Below, one piece after another: positions 36,085 through 46,437 of a stretch of DNA of 64,000 nt. Each line of letters opens with the position of its first letter. The stretch's first letter is position 1. The DNA comes from Flagellimonas sp. S3867 (GTDB taxonomy: Bacteria; Bacteroidota; Bacteroidia; Flavobacteriales; Flavobacteriaceae). Where the stretch lies: contig NZ_JACVMN010000003.1 of NCBI RefSeq assembly GCF_014698935.1, positions 428,590 to 492,589 on the forward strand, written 5' to 3'. The position numbers and the translations under genes were made by a program. The notes beneath the pieces were generated by a model that ran no database searches, was not told the origin of the DNA, and worked only from the letters and a program-made list of their open reading frames with translations.

Positions 36085-36255
36085 CTAAAGTTAGTTGGTC
36101 CTAAGAAGGGCAAATATAGGCAATTCATATCACACCATTTTCTGCATTATTGCCTTCTGTTTACATCTATTTTGTTGCTGCTTAATGGGTGTTAATTATC
36201 AAAAACAAATAGGGATTCAGTTTTTTGGGAAAAACATGATGAAATAGATCAAAAA

Positions 36256-36300
36256 GTGGAAAATTTATCAACAATGTGTCGTTTAGTGGAGAAATGTGGA
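36256..36300 (+). promoter_or_regulatory. Probable MraZ operator repeats
   Basis: GTGGA occurs at 36256-36260, 36286-36290 and 36296-36300, and GTGTC at 36276-36280. The last three begin exactly 10 bp apart with 5-nt spacers. MraZ is known to bind direct repeats of a TGG-type pentamer with 5-nt spacers upstream of its own gene, so this fits autoregulation of the division cluster. The -7 box lies 12 bp further on. Confidence 0.7.
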
Positions 36301-36311
36301 AATAAAATCTA

Positions 36312-36319
36312 TATATTTG
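36312..36319 (+). promoter_or_regulatory. -7 box of the division cluster promoter
   Basis: TATATTTG matches TAnnTTTG exactly, 30 bp before mraZ. A weak TTTAG at 36282 is the only candidate upstream box, and it overlaps the MraZ repeats. Confidence 0.55.
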
Positions 36320-36348
36320 AGTTATTATTCTTAACCAATTGATTTCTA

Positions 36349-36804
36349 GTGACCCATATCATAGGACAACATGATTGTAAAGCTGATGCCAAAGGAAGGG
36401 TGATTTTACCCATTTCCCTAAAGAATCAGTTGTTGCCTGTTTTAAAGGACGGCTTTGTGATCAAACGATCCGTTTTTCAGCAATGTTTGGAGTTGTACCC
36501 TAAAGAGGAGTTCGATGTTTTGATGCAAAAGGTCATGAAGAAAAGCAAAATTAACCGAAAGTACGATGCCTTCGTTAGAAATTTTGTAGCGGGAATGAAA
36601 GAGGTCACTATTGATGGCGATACAGGTAGATTACAGATTCCGAAAAATTTGGTCGCCTATGCCGAAATTGGAAAAGAAGTGGTTCTCAATGCGGTTTTCG
36701 ATAAAATAGAAATCTGGAACAAGGATAACTATGAGGCCGTCTTGGCAGAAGGTGAAAAAGATTATGCCGATTTAGCAGAGGAGATTTTTGACGACGATGA
36801 CTAG
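36349..36804 (+). CDS. mraZ: Transcriptional regulator MraZ
   Basis: A 151-residue protein with two AbrB-like swapped-hairpin domains (about 5-50, IIGQHDCKADAKGRVILPI; about 75-120, VTIDGDTGRLQIPKNLVAYA). It is a ring-forming DNA-binding repressor of its own operon in E. coli. GTG start at 36349. It overlaps the next gene by 8 bp. Confidence 0.94.
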   Translation: MTHIIGQHDCKADAKGRVILPISLKNQLLPVLKDGFVIKRSVFQQCLELYPKEEFDVLMQKVMKKSKINRKYDAFVRNFVAGMKEVTIDGDTGRLQIPKNLVAYAEIGKEVVLNAVFDKIEIWNKDNYEAVLAEGEKDYADLAEEIFDDDD

Positions 36805-37699
36805 CGAATATCACAACCCAGTTTTGCTCCAAGAATCAGTTGATGGGTTGGACATTAAAAAAAATGGAGTGTATGTTGATGTCACTTTTGGTGGCGGAGG
36901 ACATTCCAAAGAGATTCTGAAAAGATTGGGAAGTGAGGGCAGATTGATTGCCTTTGATCAAGATGAAGATGCCCTGGCAAATGTGATAGATGATGAGAGG
37001 TTTCAATTGATCAATCAAAATTTTCAGTTTCTCAAACAATATTTGAAGTTCTATGGCATTCGGAAAGTTGATGGAATCTTAGCAGATTTCGGTGTTTCTT
37101 CACATCAGTTCGATGAGGCGGACAGAGGTTTTTCCATTCGTTTTAATGCGGATTTGGATATGCGGATGAACAGAAACAATGAGGTATCCGCCTATGAAGT
37201 GGTCAACAAGTATTCCCAAAAAGATTTGGCTTCAGTTCTGTTTCAATACGGCGAATTGCGCAATGCAAACGCCATGGCAAAAACAATTGTCGAATCAAGG
37301 GCAGGGAACTTTATAAAAACCACAGATGATTTGAAGAAGGTGCTGACTAGGTTTTTGCCAAAAATGAAGGAGAACAAGATTTTGGCTCAGATCTATCAAG
37401 CCATTCGGATTGAGGTAAACCAAGAGATAGCGGTGCTCAAGGAATTTTTACTCCAAGCACCTGAAGTGTTGAAAGAAGGAGGACGGTTGAGTTTGATAAG
37501 CTATCATTCATTGGAAGACCGATTGGTAAAGCGTTTCATTCGAGACGGACGTTTTGAAGGGTTGGCAGAAAAGGACTTTTATGGAAATATAGATGTTCCA
37601 TTAAAAAAAGTCGGAGGATTAATAGTTCCATCGGCTGAAGAAATTGCAAAAAATAACCGTGCAAGGAGTGCAAAACTCCGTATCGCAGAACGAATATAA
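36797..37699 (+). CDS. rsmH: 16S rRNA (cytosine(1402)-N(4))-methyltransferase
   Basis: 300 residues from MTSEYHNPVLLQ. The SAM motif is TFGGGGHSKEIL (about 28-39), with ILADFGVSSHQFD and LSLISYHSLEDRLVKRF (near 230) also typical. ATG 36797 was chosen over TTG 36788 because it gives the family's usual N-terminus (HNPVLL). Methylates C1402 in the ribosomal decoding centre. Confidence 0.94.
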   Translation: MTSEYHNPVLLQESVDGLDIKKNGVYVDVTFGGGGHSKEILKRLGSEGRLIAFDQDEDALANVIDDERFQLINQNFQFLKQYLKFYGIRKVDGILADFGVSSHQFDEADRGFSIRFNADLDMRMNRNNEVSAYEVVNKYSQKDLASVLFQYGELRNANAMAKTIVESRAGNFIKTTDDLKKVLTRFLPKMKENKILAQIYQAIRIEVNQEIAVLKEFLLQAPEVLKEGGRLSLISYHSLEDRLVKRFIRDGRFEGLAEKDFYGNIDVPLKKVGGLIVPSAEEIAKNNRARSAKLRIAERI

Positions 37700-37792
37700 A
37701 AGTTGAGATGGTCTCCTTGAGAATGTCACACTGAGCTTACCTGCACTGAGCATTACCGAAGTGCATAAGAAAATAAATAACCGAACACAAAA

Positions 37793-38110
37793 ATGAAAAA
37801 GGGAATACTGGATTTATTAAAAGGAAAGTTTTTGGTGAGCGGGGATGCTCCCAAAAACTGGATGTTTTTGTTGTTCGCCTCTTTTTTGGCAGCAATGATG
37901 ATTTCCAGTAGCCACAATGCAGATAAAAAAGTTCATGAAATCGCAGCCTTGAGCGAAGAAGTACGAAAGCTTAAGAGCGAATTCTTCGAACATCGGTCCA
38001 TGGTTCAGCAAATGAAACTGGAGTCCACCCTGCGGCAGACTGTCGCGGTTGAAGGACTGAAGCCATCAAAAATTCCTCCGCAAAAAATAAAGGTTAAATC
38101 GAATAAGTAG
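37793..38110 (+). CDS. ftsL: Cell division protein FtsL-like
   Basis: 105 residues: cytoplasmic N-terminus, one membrane helix (about 21-42, NWMFLLFASFLAAMMISSSH) and a short periplasmic coiled coil (VHEIAALSEEVRKLKSEFFE). Position between rsmH and ftsI is diagnostic, as the sequence itself is poorly conserved. The last base of its stop is the first base of ftsI. Confidence 0.83.
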   Translation: MKKGILDLLKGKFLVSGDAPKNWMFLLFASFLAAMMISSSHNADKKVHEIAALSEEVRKLKSEFFEHRSMVQQMKLESTLRQTVAVEGLKPSKIPPQKIKVKSNK

Positions 38111-40119
38111 TGGCGATAACCGAAAAAAATATCATGAACAGACTTTACTTGGTTGCAGGGGGTCTGCTGGTCTTCGCTATTTGTGTGATAGTGAAACTCG
38201 TAGATATCCAAATGATCAAGGGTGAGGACTACAAGGAACTGGCACTGAACAAAACTGAAAAAATGTTCACCATTGAGCCCAACCGGGGCAATCTCTATTC
38301 TGACGATGGTAGTTTGTTGGCCGCTTCCGTTCCAAAATATGAGATCCGATTTGATGCCAAAACAGTATCCGAAGAAAACTTTCAAAATAATGTAGCGGCC
38401 CTGTCCGATTCATTGGGCAATCTTTTTAATAGACCTTCTTCGTATTACAGACAGCTTTTCAGAAAGGCAAAGGCCAATAGCAATCGTTATAAACTTGTCG
38501 CAAGAAATGTGGATTATTTGGACTACGTTCGAATCAAACAATTTCCATTGTTCAAACTGGGACCTTATAAGGGTGGTTTTATTGAAACGCACCGGGTGGT
38601 TCGTGAATACCCTTTGGGTAAAATGGCAGCCAGAAGCATTGGATATGAGCGTGTAGATGAAAACGGTTATTATACTCGAGTAGGACTTGACGGCGCTTTT
38701 GGTGAGCAATACTTACGAGGTAAGGAAGGAAAGCGACTCAAACAAAAAATAGCCAAAGGACAATGGAAGCCGGTCGGTCTGGATAATATTGTTGAGCCCC
38801 AAGATGGGCTGGATGTGGTTTCCACTATCGATATAAACATTCAAGACATAGCGCATCACGAACTTTTGGCACAGCTTGAAAAATACAATGCAGATCACGG
38901 TTGTGTTGTGGTAATGGAAACTGCGACAGGTGAGATTAAGGCGATCTCCAATTTAGGCCGTACTTCCGAAGGAAAATATTACGAAAAACTGAATTATGCA
39001 GTTGGTGAATCCCATGAACCGGGATCAACATTCAAATTGATGTCCATGGTGGCAGCACTTGAAGATAAGGTCATTGACACCAGCACTGTAATCGATACCG
39101 AAAAAGGAAGGTATCGTATTTATGACCGTGTTGTTAAAGATTCAAAATGGGGAGGATATGGCAAAATATCAGCTGCACATGCCTTTGCGGTCTCCTCAAA
39201 CACGGCATTTGCCAAGATTATTCATGAAAACTATAAAGAAACCCCTGAAAAATTTGTCAATCGCTTGATGAATATGGGACTCCATAAAAAATTGGGATTA
39301 CCCATAATCGGTGAAGGAAAGCCTGTGATTCGGTATCCTGGAGATAAAGGCTGGTCAGGGATATCCCTCGGATGGATGTCACATGGATATGAGGTGTCTA
39401 TGACCCCTATACAGACACTTGCATTCTACAATGCCATTGCCAATGATGGTGAATTTGTAAAACCTAGGTTGATCAAAGCCGTACGGGAAGGGAATAAAGT
39501 CCTGAAGAGCTTTGACAAAGAAGTGGTAAATCCATCCATCTGCTCAAAGGAAACTGTGGAAAAGGTTCAGCAATTGCTAAAAGATGTCGTGGAGAAAGAT
39601 TATGGAACAGGACATAGGCTTTACTCCAAGAGTTTTTCTATGGCAGGAAAAACAGGCACTACCCAGAAGAATTATGTAGCCAAAGACCCCGATAAGATGG
39701 CATATATCTCGTCTTTCGCAGGATATTTTCCGGCGGACAACCCAAAATATTCTTGCATTGTGGTTATCCACGAACCAGATAAAAGTGTAGGCTATTATGG
39801 GGCGGACGTTTCCGGACCGGTTTTCAAATCGATGGCACAAAAAATCTATACCACATCCCCAACAGTTGATGAGGTCGAAGGGAAGGCCTTAAATGAAAAG
39901 GAGTTGGAGGAAAAATATGAAAAGTACTACGCAAAAGTGCAAAAGAACCATGCCCAAGTCCCAAATGTAAAAGGAATGTGCGGTATGGATGCCATTTCAC
40001 TTTTAGAGAATTTGGGATTGCAGGTAGAGGTGAGAGGTAATGGAAAGGTTAAGAAGCAATCAGTAGATCACGGAACAAATATTGATCAAGTTAAAAAAAT
40101 TGTATTGGAACTTTCATGA
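38110..40119 (+). CDS. ftsI: Division transpeptidase (PBP3-like) with C-terminal PASTA domain
   Basis: 669 residues, GTG start. One membrane helix (about 12-33), PBP dimerisation domain and transpeptidase domain with the nucleophile Ser in EPGSTFKLM (S-x-x-K), SSNTAF (S-x-N) and AGKTGTTQ (KTG). A single PASTA domain follows (about 615-669, VPNVKGMCGMDAISLLENLG). PASTA on FtsI is common in Bacteroidota and absent in E. coli. Crosslinks septal peptidoglycan with FtsW. Confidence 0.95.
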   Translation: MAITEKNIMNRLYLVAGGLLVFAICVIVKLVDIQMIKGEDYKELALNKTEKMFTIEPNRGNLYSDDGSLLAASVPKYEIRFDAKTVSEENFQNNVAALSDSLGNLFNRPSSYYRQLFRKAKANSNRYKLVARNVDYLDYVRIKQFPLFKLGPYKGGFIETHRVVREYPLGKMAARSIGYERVDENGYYTRVGLDGAFGEQYLRGKEGKRLKQKIAKGQWKPVGLDNIVEPQDGLDVVSTIDINIQDIAHHELLAQLEKYNADHGCVVVMETATGEIKAISNLGRTSEGKYYEKLNYAVGESHEPGSTFKLMSMVAALEDKVIDTSTVIDTEKGRYRIYDRVVKDSKWGGYGKISAAHAFAVSSNTAFAKIIHENYKETPEKFVNRLMNMGLHKKLGLPIIGEGKPVIRYPGDKGWSGISLGWMSHGYEVSMTPIQTLAFYNAIANDGEFVKPRLIKAVREGNKVLKSFDKEVVNPSICSKETVEKVQQLLKDVVEKDYGTGHRLYSKSFSMAGKTGTTQKNYVAKDPDKMAYISSFAGYFPADNPKYSCIVVIHEPDKSVGYYGADVSGPVFKSMAQKIYTTSPTVDEVEGKALNEKELEEKYEKYYAKVQKNHAQVPNVKGMCGMDAISLLENLGLQVEVRGNGKVKKQSVDHGTNIDQVKKIVLELS

Positions 40120-41579
40120 AATTATTGAAAGACATATTATATAAGGTTAGCCTTGCCGCCGTGAGTGGTGATACCAATGTTATGGTCAACAATGTCCACT
40201 TTGATTCTAGAAAAGTTGGAATGGACGATATTTTTGTTGCTGTACGAGGTTTAATCACCGATGGGCATAAATACATTGGAACGGCTGTGGAGTTAGGGGC
40301 CAAGGCAGTGGTTTGCGAGGAGCTTCCTGAAATATTGGTCGGTGGTGTTACTTACCTTAAAGTTCCAAATAGCAATAGCGCTTTGGCAACCATAGCCGCC
40401 AACTTTTACGAACATCCATCGAAGAATTTGAAATTGGTGGGTATCACCGGTACAAATGGTAAAACAACAGTGAGCACCTTATTGTACCGTCTGTTTAAAA
40501 AAGCAGGGTTTAAAGTTGGATTAATTTCCACTATTAAGGTAATGGTGGATGATACTGAACATCCAACCAGCCATACCACACCAGATGTACTTACAATAAA
40601 TGAGTATCTCTCCCAAATGAATGAAAAAGGTGTGGAGTTTTGCTTCATGGAGGTGAGTTCGCACGGAATCCATCAAAAAAGGTCGGAGAGTTTACATTTT
40701 GAAGGAGCGATCTTTACCAATCTTTCCCATGACCATTTGGATTATCATAAAACTTTTGCTGAGTACCGCGACACCAAGAAAAAACTTTTCGATGACCTGC
40801 CCAAAACAGCCTTTGCTTTGAGCAATATAGACGATAAAAATGGCTTGGTCATGCTGCAGAATACTAAAGCAAAAAAACATACCTACGCTTTAAAATCGTA
40901 CGCAGATTACAGAGCACAGATTTTGGAAAAGCAGTTCAACGGACAGCTACTGAAAATTGATAAAAATGAGCTTTGGTCTAAGTTAATAGGAGATTTCAAT
41001 GCGTACAATTTATTAGCGATTTATGCCACTGCAGATATTTTGGGTCTTGAAAAAATGGAAACCCTTCAGTTGATCAGTCAACTTGAAAACGTCGATGGCA
41101 GGTTTCAATATTACATATCAAAAGATAAAATAACGGCAATTGTTGATTATGCCCATACTCCGGACGCGCTAAAAAATGTGTTGATTACGATCAATGCATT
41201 GAGGACTGGAAATGAAAACGTCATCACCGTAGTGGGGTGTGGTGGTGACCGTGACAAGTCTAAGCGTCCGGTTATGGGTCATATCGCATCCGAAATGAGC
41301 AATCAGGCCATTTTCACATCCGATAATCCAAGAACAGAATCACCTTCCATAATTATTGAGGAAATGGAAGCAGGAGTTGAGGCCCATAATACCAAAAAGA
41401 TCTTGTCCATTGAAAATAGAAAGCAAGCTATTAAAACAGCATGCAAGTTGGCCTTGGCCAATGATATCATTTTGGTGGCGGGCAAAGGACATGAAACCTA
41501 CCAGGAAACCAATGGGGTTCGAGTGGATTTTGATGATTTTAAAGAAGTAAAAGCGGCATTGACCGATTTAAACAAATAA
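40116..41579 (+). CDS. murE: UDP-MurNAc-L-Ala-D-Glu: meso-diaminopimelate ligase
   Basis: 487 residues with the Mur ligase ATP loop GTNGKTTVS (about 111-119) and the carbamylated-Lys region. The amino acid specificity motif is DNPR (TSDNPRTESP), which indicates meso-diaminopimelate rather than lysine. Overlaps ftsI by 4 bp. Confidence 0.95.
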   Translation: MKLLKDILYKVSLAAVSGDTNVMVNNVHFDSRKVGMDDIFVAVRGLITDGHKYIGTAVELGAKAVVCEELPEILVGGVTYLKVPNSNSALATIAANFYEHPSKNLKLVGITGTNGKTTVSTLLYRLFKKAGFKVGLISTIKVMVDDTEHPTSHTTPDVLTINEYLSQMNEKGVEFCFMEVSSHGIHQKRSESLHFEGAIFTNLSHDHLDYHKTFAEYRDTKKKLFDDLPKTAFALSNIDDKNGLVMLQNTKAKKHTYALKSYADYRAQILEKQFNGQLLKIDKNELWSKLIGDFNAYNLLAIYATADILGLEKMETLQLISQLENVDGRFQYYISKDKITAIVDYAHTPDALKNVLITINALRTGNENVITVVGCGGDRDKSKRPVMGHIASEMSNQAIFTSDNPRTESPSIIIEEMEAGVEAHNTKKILSIENRKQAIKTACKLALANDIILVAGKGHETYQETNGVRVDFDDFKEVKAALTDLNK

Positions 41580-41587
41580 TGTAGCCA

Positions 41588-42808
41588 ATGTTATACTACT
41601 TATTCGATTATTTAGAACAACAGTACCAACTGCCTGGAGCAAGTCTTTTTGGGTTCTTGACCTTCAGAGCGGCCATGGCTGTGTTGTTGTCACTTTTAAT
41701 CGCAATGGTATATGGTAAGCGAATCATTCTCTTTCTTCAAAAGAAGCAGATAGGTGAAAGCATTCGTGATTTAGGTTTGGAAGGCCAAAAACAAAAAGCT
41801 GGAACCCCAACAATGGGTGGATTGATCATTATCATATCCACACTTTTACCTGTACTGTTGTTCGCCGATATCAAGAACATTTATGTGATCCTTCTGATAA
41901 TAACCACCATTTGGATGGGTGTCATAGGTTTTATAGATGACTACATCAAAATCTTCAAAAAGGATAAAGAAGGTCTAAAAGGGAGATTTAAGATAATGGG
42001 TCAGGTGGGACTGGGCTTAATCGTGGGCTCTATTTTGTATTTCCATCCGCAAGTAACAATCAAGGAAAAAGATACCACTCGAATTACGGAAGATTTTAGA
42101 GTAGAAGAAGTCTTTGGACAGGAAATGAAGACGGTTAAAACCAATGTTCCCTTCATGAAGGATAACGAATTGGATTATGCCGATTGGATTTCTTGGGCAG
42201 GAGAAGGAATGGCAGACTATGCATGGTTGATTTTTATTCCAGTAGTAATTTTTATTATTACCGCGGTATCCAATGGCGCAAATTTAACTGATGGCATTGA
42301 TGGCTTGGCTGCTGGCTCATCCGCCATAATAGCGATGGCATTAGCAATATTTGCCTGGGTTTCCGGAAACATTCAGTTTTCGGATTATTTGGACATTTTC
42401 TACTTGCCACGAGTAGAAGAGCTTGTGGTTTTTTTAGCGGCTTTTGTTGGAGCTCTGGTTGGTTTTCTTTGGTACAATGCCTATCCGGCCCAAGTGTTTA
42501 TGGGTGATACGGGAAGTCTCACCATCGGTGGGGTTATCGCGGTGATAGCCATAATTGTAAGAAAAGAATTGTTGATTCCCATGTTATGCGGAATCTTCTT
42601 TGCAGAATCACTTTCTGTGATGTTACAAGTAGGATATTTTAAGCATACCAAGAAGAAATTTGGTGAAGGTAGGCGCATGTTCCTGATGGCTCCCTTACAC
42701 CATCATTTTCAAAAGAAATTATATCACGAGAGCAAAATAGTCACACGATTTTGGATTATAGGAATTCTATTGGCCATCATTAGTATTGTGACGCTTAAGA
42801 TCAGATAA
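41588..42808 (+). CDS. mraY: Phospho-N-acetylmuramoyl-pentapeptide transferase
   Basis: Makes lipid I at the inner face of the membrane. 406 residues, ten hydrophobic segments, with the catalytic GFIDDYIKI (about 115-123), [14 protein letters not shown] and [12 protein letters not shown] and MAPLHHHFQ near the end. It is about 45 residues longer than E. coli MraY, owing to a charged insert (about 155-200, with [15 protein letters not shown]) between helices. Such inserts are typical in Bacteroidota. Confidence 0.95.
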   Translation: MLYYLFDYLEQQYQLPGASLFGFLTFRAAMAVLLSLLIAMVYGKRIILFLQKKQIGESIRDLGLEGQKQKAGTPTMGGLIIIISTLLPVLLFADIKNIYVILLIITTIWMGVIGFIDDYIKIFKKDKEGLKGRFKIMGQVGLGLIVGSILYFHPQVTIKEKDTTRITEDFRVEEVFGQEMKTVKTNVPFMKDNELDYADWISWAGEGMADYAWLIFIPVVIFIITAVSNGANLTDGIDGLAAGSSAIIAMALAIFAWVSGNIQFSDYLDIFYLPRVEELVVFLAAFVGALVGFLWYNAYPAQVFMGDTGSLTIGGVIAVIAIIVRKELLIPMLCGIFFAESLSVMLQVGYFKHTKKKFGEGRRMFLMAPLHHHFQKKLYHESKIVTRFWIIGILLAIISIVTLKIR

Positions 42809-44143
42809 ATGACTCGTTTGGTGATTCTTGGGGGAGGTGAAAGCGGGGTGGGAACAGCCATTCTGGGCAAGAAAAAAGGATTTGAAGTCTTTGTTTCGGA
42901 CAAAGGAGAAATAAAAAAAGAGTACAGCAACGTTCTTGAACATTTTGAGATTGAATGGGAGTCAGGTAAACATACGGAATCCAAGATTCTAAATGCAGAT
43001 GTGGTAATGAAAAGCCCCGGTATTCCAGACAAGGTGCCATTGGTGAAAAAACTCGTCGAAAAGAAAATTCCAGTGATTTCAGAGATTGAGTTTGCATCAA
43101 AATACACCGATGCAACCTTAATTGGGATTACAGGAAGCAACGGAAAAACCACCACAACTATGCTAACACACCATTTGTTAAAGGATGATGGTTTTCATGT
43201 GGGCATGGCCGGCAACATTGGCGACAGCTATGCTAAAATGGTGGCAGAGCGGGATTTTGACCAATATGTATTGGAAATAAGCAGCTTTCAATTGGATGGC
43301 ATTGTGGATTTTAAACCTCACATCGCCATTTTGACCAATATCACACCTGACCATTTGGATAGATATGATTATCGGTTTGAAAATTATATCGCTTCTAAAT
43401 TTCGAATAGCACTGAATCAGGATAGTAATGATTACCTGATTTATGATGCCGATGATGATGTGATTCAAGATTGGTTAAAAAAACATCCAATTCAATCCAA
43501 ATTAGTTCCCTTTTCCTTAAAGGAAAAGCAAGAACAAGGAGCATGGCTCGAAAATGAAATAATAAAAGTGAACGTAGAACATAAAACCTTGGAAATGAGT
43601 ACAGATATTTTGGCCCTGCAAGGGCAGCACAACGTTAAAAATACCATGGCGGCGGGTTTGGCTGCTATGTTGGTCAACGTGAGGAAGGAAACCATCCGTA
43701 ATAGTATCCAAACATTCCAAGGCGTTCCACACCGATTGGAGCAAGTACTGAAAATTAACCATGTGGAATACGTAAACGATTCCAAGGCAACCAATGTGAA
43801 TGCAACCTATTATGCGCTTGATGGTATTAAAAAACCCATTGTTTGGATTGCAGGGGGTGTTGATAAAGGCAACGACTACTCAGAATTGATGCCTTTGGTT
43901 CGTGAAAAAGTAAAGGCAATCATCTGCTTAGGAATGGATAATTCCAAATTAAAAGATGCCTTCGGAAATGTAATTGACTTGATGGTTGAGACCTATTCCA
44001 TGGAAGAAGCCATAAAAGTGGCCTATAAAATTTCAGAGCGCGGAGATTCAGTTTTACTGTCTCCGGCATGTGCAAGTTTCGACCTGTTTGAAAATTATGA
44101 GGATAGGGGAAATCAATTTAAGGCAGCAATAAAAAATCTATAA
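42809..44143 (+). CDS. murD: UDP-MurNAc-L-Ala: D-Glu ligase
   Basis: 444 residues, beginning directly after the mraY stop. Rossmann-like N-terminus (LVILGGGESGVGTAIL), ATP loop GITGSNGKTTTTML (about 109-122), HRLEQVLKINHVEYVNDSKATN and WIAGGVDKG are all MurD features. Confidence 0.95.
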   Translation: MTRLVILGGGESGVGTAILGKKKGFEVFVSDKGEIKKEYSNVLEHFEIEWESGKHTESKILNADVVMKSPGIPDKVPLVKKLVEKKIPVISEIEFASKYTDATLIGITGSNGKTTTTMLTHHLLKDDGFHVGMAGNIGDSYAKMVAERDFDQYVLEISSFQLDGIVDFKPHIAILTNITPDHLDRYDYRFENYIASKFRIALNQDSNDYLIYDADDDVIQDWLKKHPIQSKLVPFSLKEKQEQGAWLENEIIKVNVEHKTLEMSTDILALQGQHNVKNTMAAGLAAMLVNVRKETIRNSIQTFQGVPHRLEQVLKINHVEYVNDSKATNVNATYYALDGIKKPIVWIAGGVDKGNDYSELMPLVREKVKAIICLGMDNSKLKDAFGNVIDLMVETYSMEEAIKVAYKISERGDSVLLSPACASFDLFENYEDRGNQFKAAIKNL

Positions 44144-44153
44144 ATAGAGTAAA

Positions 44154-45362
44154 ATGTTGGCAGTATTTAAAAATTTGAAAGGTGATAAAGCCATTTGGGG
44201 CGTAGTGGCCCTATTGGCACTTTTCTCATTTTTACCGGTGTACAGTGCCAGCACCAATTTAGTTTATGTAAATGACGATGGGACAACCATCGGACACTTA
44301 ATAAAGCATGCTATACTCTTGTTTTTGGGCTTCGGAATTATTTACGCCGTCCATCGCATACCAACTCATTATTTTAAAGGACTCTCAATCATAGCTTTGC
44401 CCATTGTACTGATTCTTTTGGGTTACACTTTAACTGTAGAGACCAAAATTGGTGGGGTAACCGCAAACAGGTGGATAAAAATTCCATTTGTAGGGGTTAA
44501 TTTCCAAACCTCGACTTTGGCCTCGGTTGTTTTGATGATTTGGATTGCTCGCTATTTGACCAAGATCAAAGATGTGGCCATCACATTTAAGGAAAGTATA
44601 CTGCCGCTTTGGTTACCGACTGCTTTAGTGGTCTTGCTAATTTTACCAGAAAACTTTTCTACAGCGGCTATCATCTGCTTTTTAGTATTGGTATTGTGCT
44701 TTTTAGGAGGATATCCCTTAAAGTATTTACTCAGTATTGTAGGAGCAGGTCTCGTGCTGGCTTCCATGTTTTTGTTTGTGATTTTTAAAACCCCAGAGGT
44801 GATTCCAGGACAAAGGGCCACCACCTGGAAATCAAGAATTGAAACCTTTTGGAGTCCGGAAAAAGCAGGAAAAGATGATTTACACCAATTGACTTTGGCT
44901 AAGATTGCCATTGCAGAAGGGGGAGTAGTGGGCAAAGGTGCGGGAAAAAGCGTGATCAAGAACATGCTTTCCCAAAGTACATCAGATTTTATTTTTGCCA
45001 TCATTATTGAAGAATATGGACTGTTGGGAGGAGGAGCGCTGCTATTTTTCTATTTGCTCTTGCTATTTCGGATAGTGGTAGTGGCCAATTCAGCCAAAAC
45101 CGTTTTTTCAAAATTATTGGTGATAGGTGTGGGTTTGCCCATCGTTTTTCAAGCTTTTATTAATATGGCCGTGGTGGTACAGTTGTTTCCCGTGACCGGG
45201 CAGCCCCTTCCATTGATCAGTATGGGGGGAACATCCATTTGGATGACCTGTATGGCCATTGGAATTGTACTGAGTGCGAGCAACAAAAAAGAAAATTTAG
45301 AGGAGGAATCCTACGATATAGATGAAACCAATCCTTTAGAAGTATTAAGTGGACAATTATAG
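44154..45362 (+). CDS. ftsW: Septal peptidoglycan polymerase FtsW
   Basis: 402 residues, about ten membrane helices, SEDS family. The conserved extracellular loop with [17 protein letters not shown] (catalytic Asp region) and the [13 protein letters not shown] motif in the last loops are present. A short acidic cytoplasmic tail ([13 protein letters not shown]) follows. Overlaps murG by 14 bp. Confidence 0.94.
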   Translation: MLAVFKNLKGDKAIWGVVALLALFSFLPVYSASTNLVYVNDDGTTIGHLIKHAILLFLGFGIIYAVHRIPTHYFKGLSIIALPIVLILLGYTLTVETKIGGVTANRWIKIPFVGVNFQTSTLASVVLMIWIARYLTKIKDVAITFKESILPLWLPTALVVLLILPENFSTAAIICFLVLVLCFLGGYPLKYLLSIVGAGLVLASMFLFVIFKTPEVIPGQRATTWKSRIETFWSPEKAGKDDLHQLTLAKIAIAEGGVVGKGAGKSVIKNMLSQSTSDFIFAIIIEEYGLLGGGALLFFYLLLLFRIVVVANSAKTVFSKLLVIGVGLPIVFQAFINMAVVVQLFPVTGQPLPLISMGGTSIWMTCMAIGIVLSASNKKENLEEESYDIDETNPLEVLSGQL

Positions 45363-46437
45363 GTTTATACTTTCTGGAGGGGGTACGGGAGGACATATTT
45401 ATCCGGCAATAGCCATAGCCAACGAGCTAAAAAAAAGATATCCAAAAGCGGAGTTTTTGTTTGTGGGTGCCAAGGATAAAATGGAAATGGAAAAAGTGCC
45501 GCAGGCTGGTTATAAAATTGAAGGCCTTTGGATAAGTGGATTACAACGGAAACTGACTTTAAAAAATTTGATGTTTCCTTTTAAACTGATAAGTAGTTTG
45601 ATTAGAGCGCGTAGCATAGTAAGAAGGTTTAGACCAGATGTAGCCATCGGGACTGGTGGTTTTGCTAGCGGACCATTATTGAAAATGGCGGTCGGGGTCG
45701 GAGTTCCTTGTGTGCTTCAAGAACAAAATTCTTTTGCGGGAATTACAAATAAACTATTGGCCGGGAAAGCAAAGGTCATTTGTGTCGCTTATGATGGAAT
45801 GGAGCAATTTTTTCCGCAAGAAAAAATAATTAAAACTGGAAATCCGGTGCGTTCCGATTTGGTCAATCTTCAGGTTGATAGGTCTGAAGCGATTCAATTT
45901 TTCGGATTGAATCCGAGTAAAAAAACCGTATTGATTATCGGCGGAAGTTTAGGCGCGCGAAGAATCAACCAATTGATTGAAAAAGAACTTGGTTTTTTTA
46001 AAAAAAATGGAATCCAATTACTTTGGCAATGCGGTAAACTTTATCACAACGACTATAAAAAATATGATTCCAATAGGGTTAAGGTAAAAGCATTTCTAAA
46101 TAAAATGGATTATGCCTATGCCTCTGCAGATATTATCATATCAAGAGCAGGAGCTGGGTCAGTATCTGAGCTTTGTTTGACAGGAAAACCGGTTGTTTTT
46201 ATCCCATCCCCCAATGTTGCAGAGGATCATCAAACTAAAAATGCGAATGCTTTGGTTTCGAAAGAGGCAGCCATACTATTGAAAGAAAACGAATTGGATG
46301 AAAAGTTCGAAAGCACCTTTTTGGAATTAATGAATTCCGACCATATGCAAGTATCATTGGGTGCTAACATCAAAAAATTGGCTTTGCCAAAGGCTACGGA
46401 ACATATTGTTGATGAAATAGAAAAATTGCTACAATGA
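45349..46437 (+). CDS. murG: UDP-GlcNAc: lipid I N-acetylglucosaminyltransferase
   Basis: 362 residues, GTG start inside ftsW. GT28 fold with N-terminal [34 protein letters not shown], the acceptor and donor motifs [10 protein letters not shown] and [20 protein letters not shown], then [14 protein letters not shown]. Makes lipid II. Confidence 0.95.
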   Translation: MDNYRFILSGGGTGGHIYPAIAIANELKKRYPKAEFLFVGAKDKMEMEKVPQAGYKIEGLWISGLQRKLTLKNLMFPFKLISSLIRARSIVRRFRPDVAIGTGGFASGPLLKMAVGVGVPCVLQEQNSFAGITNKLLAGKAKVICVAYDGMEQFFPQEKIIKTGNPVRSDLVNLQVDRSEAIQFFGLNPSKKTVLIIGGSLGARRINQLIEKELGFFKKNGIQLLWQCGKLYHNDYKKYDSNRVKVKAFLNKMDYAYASADIIISRAGAGSVSELCLTGKPVVFIPSPNVAEDHQTKNANALVSKEAAILLKENELDEKFESTFLELMNSDHMQVSLGANIKKLALPKATEHIVDEIEKLLQ

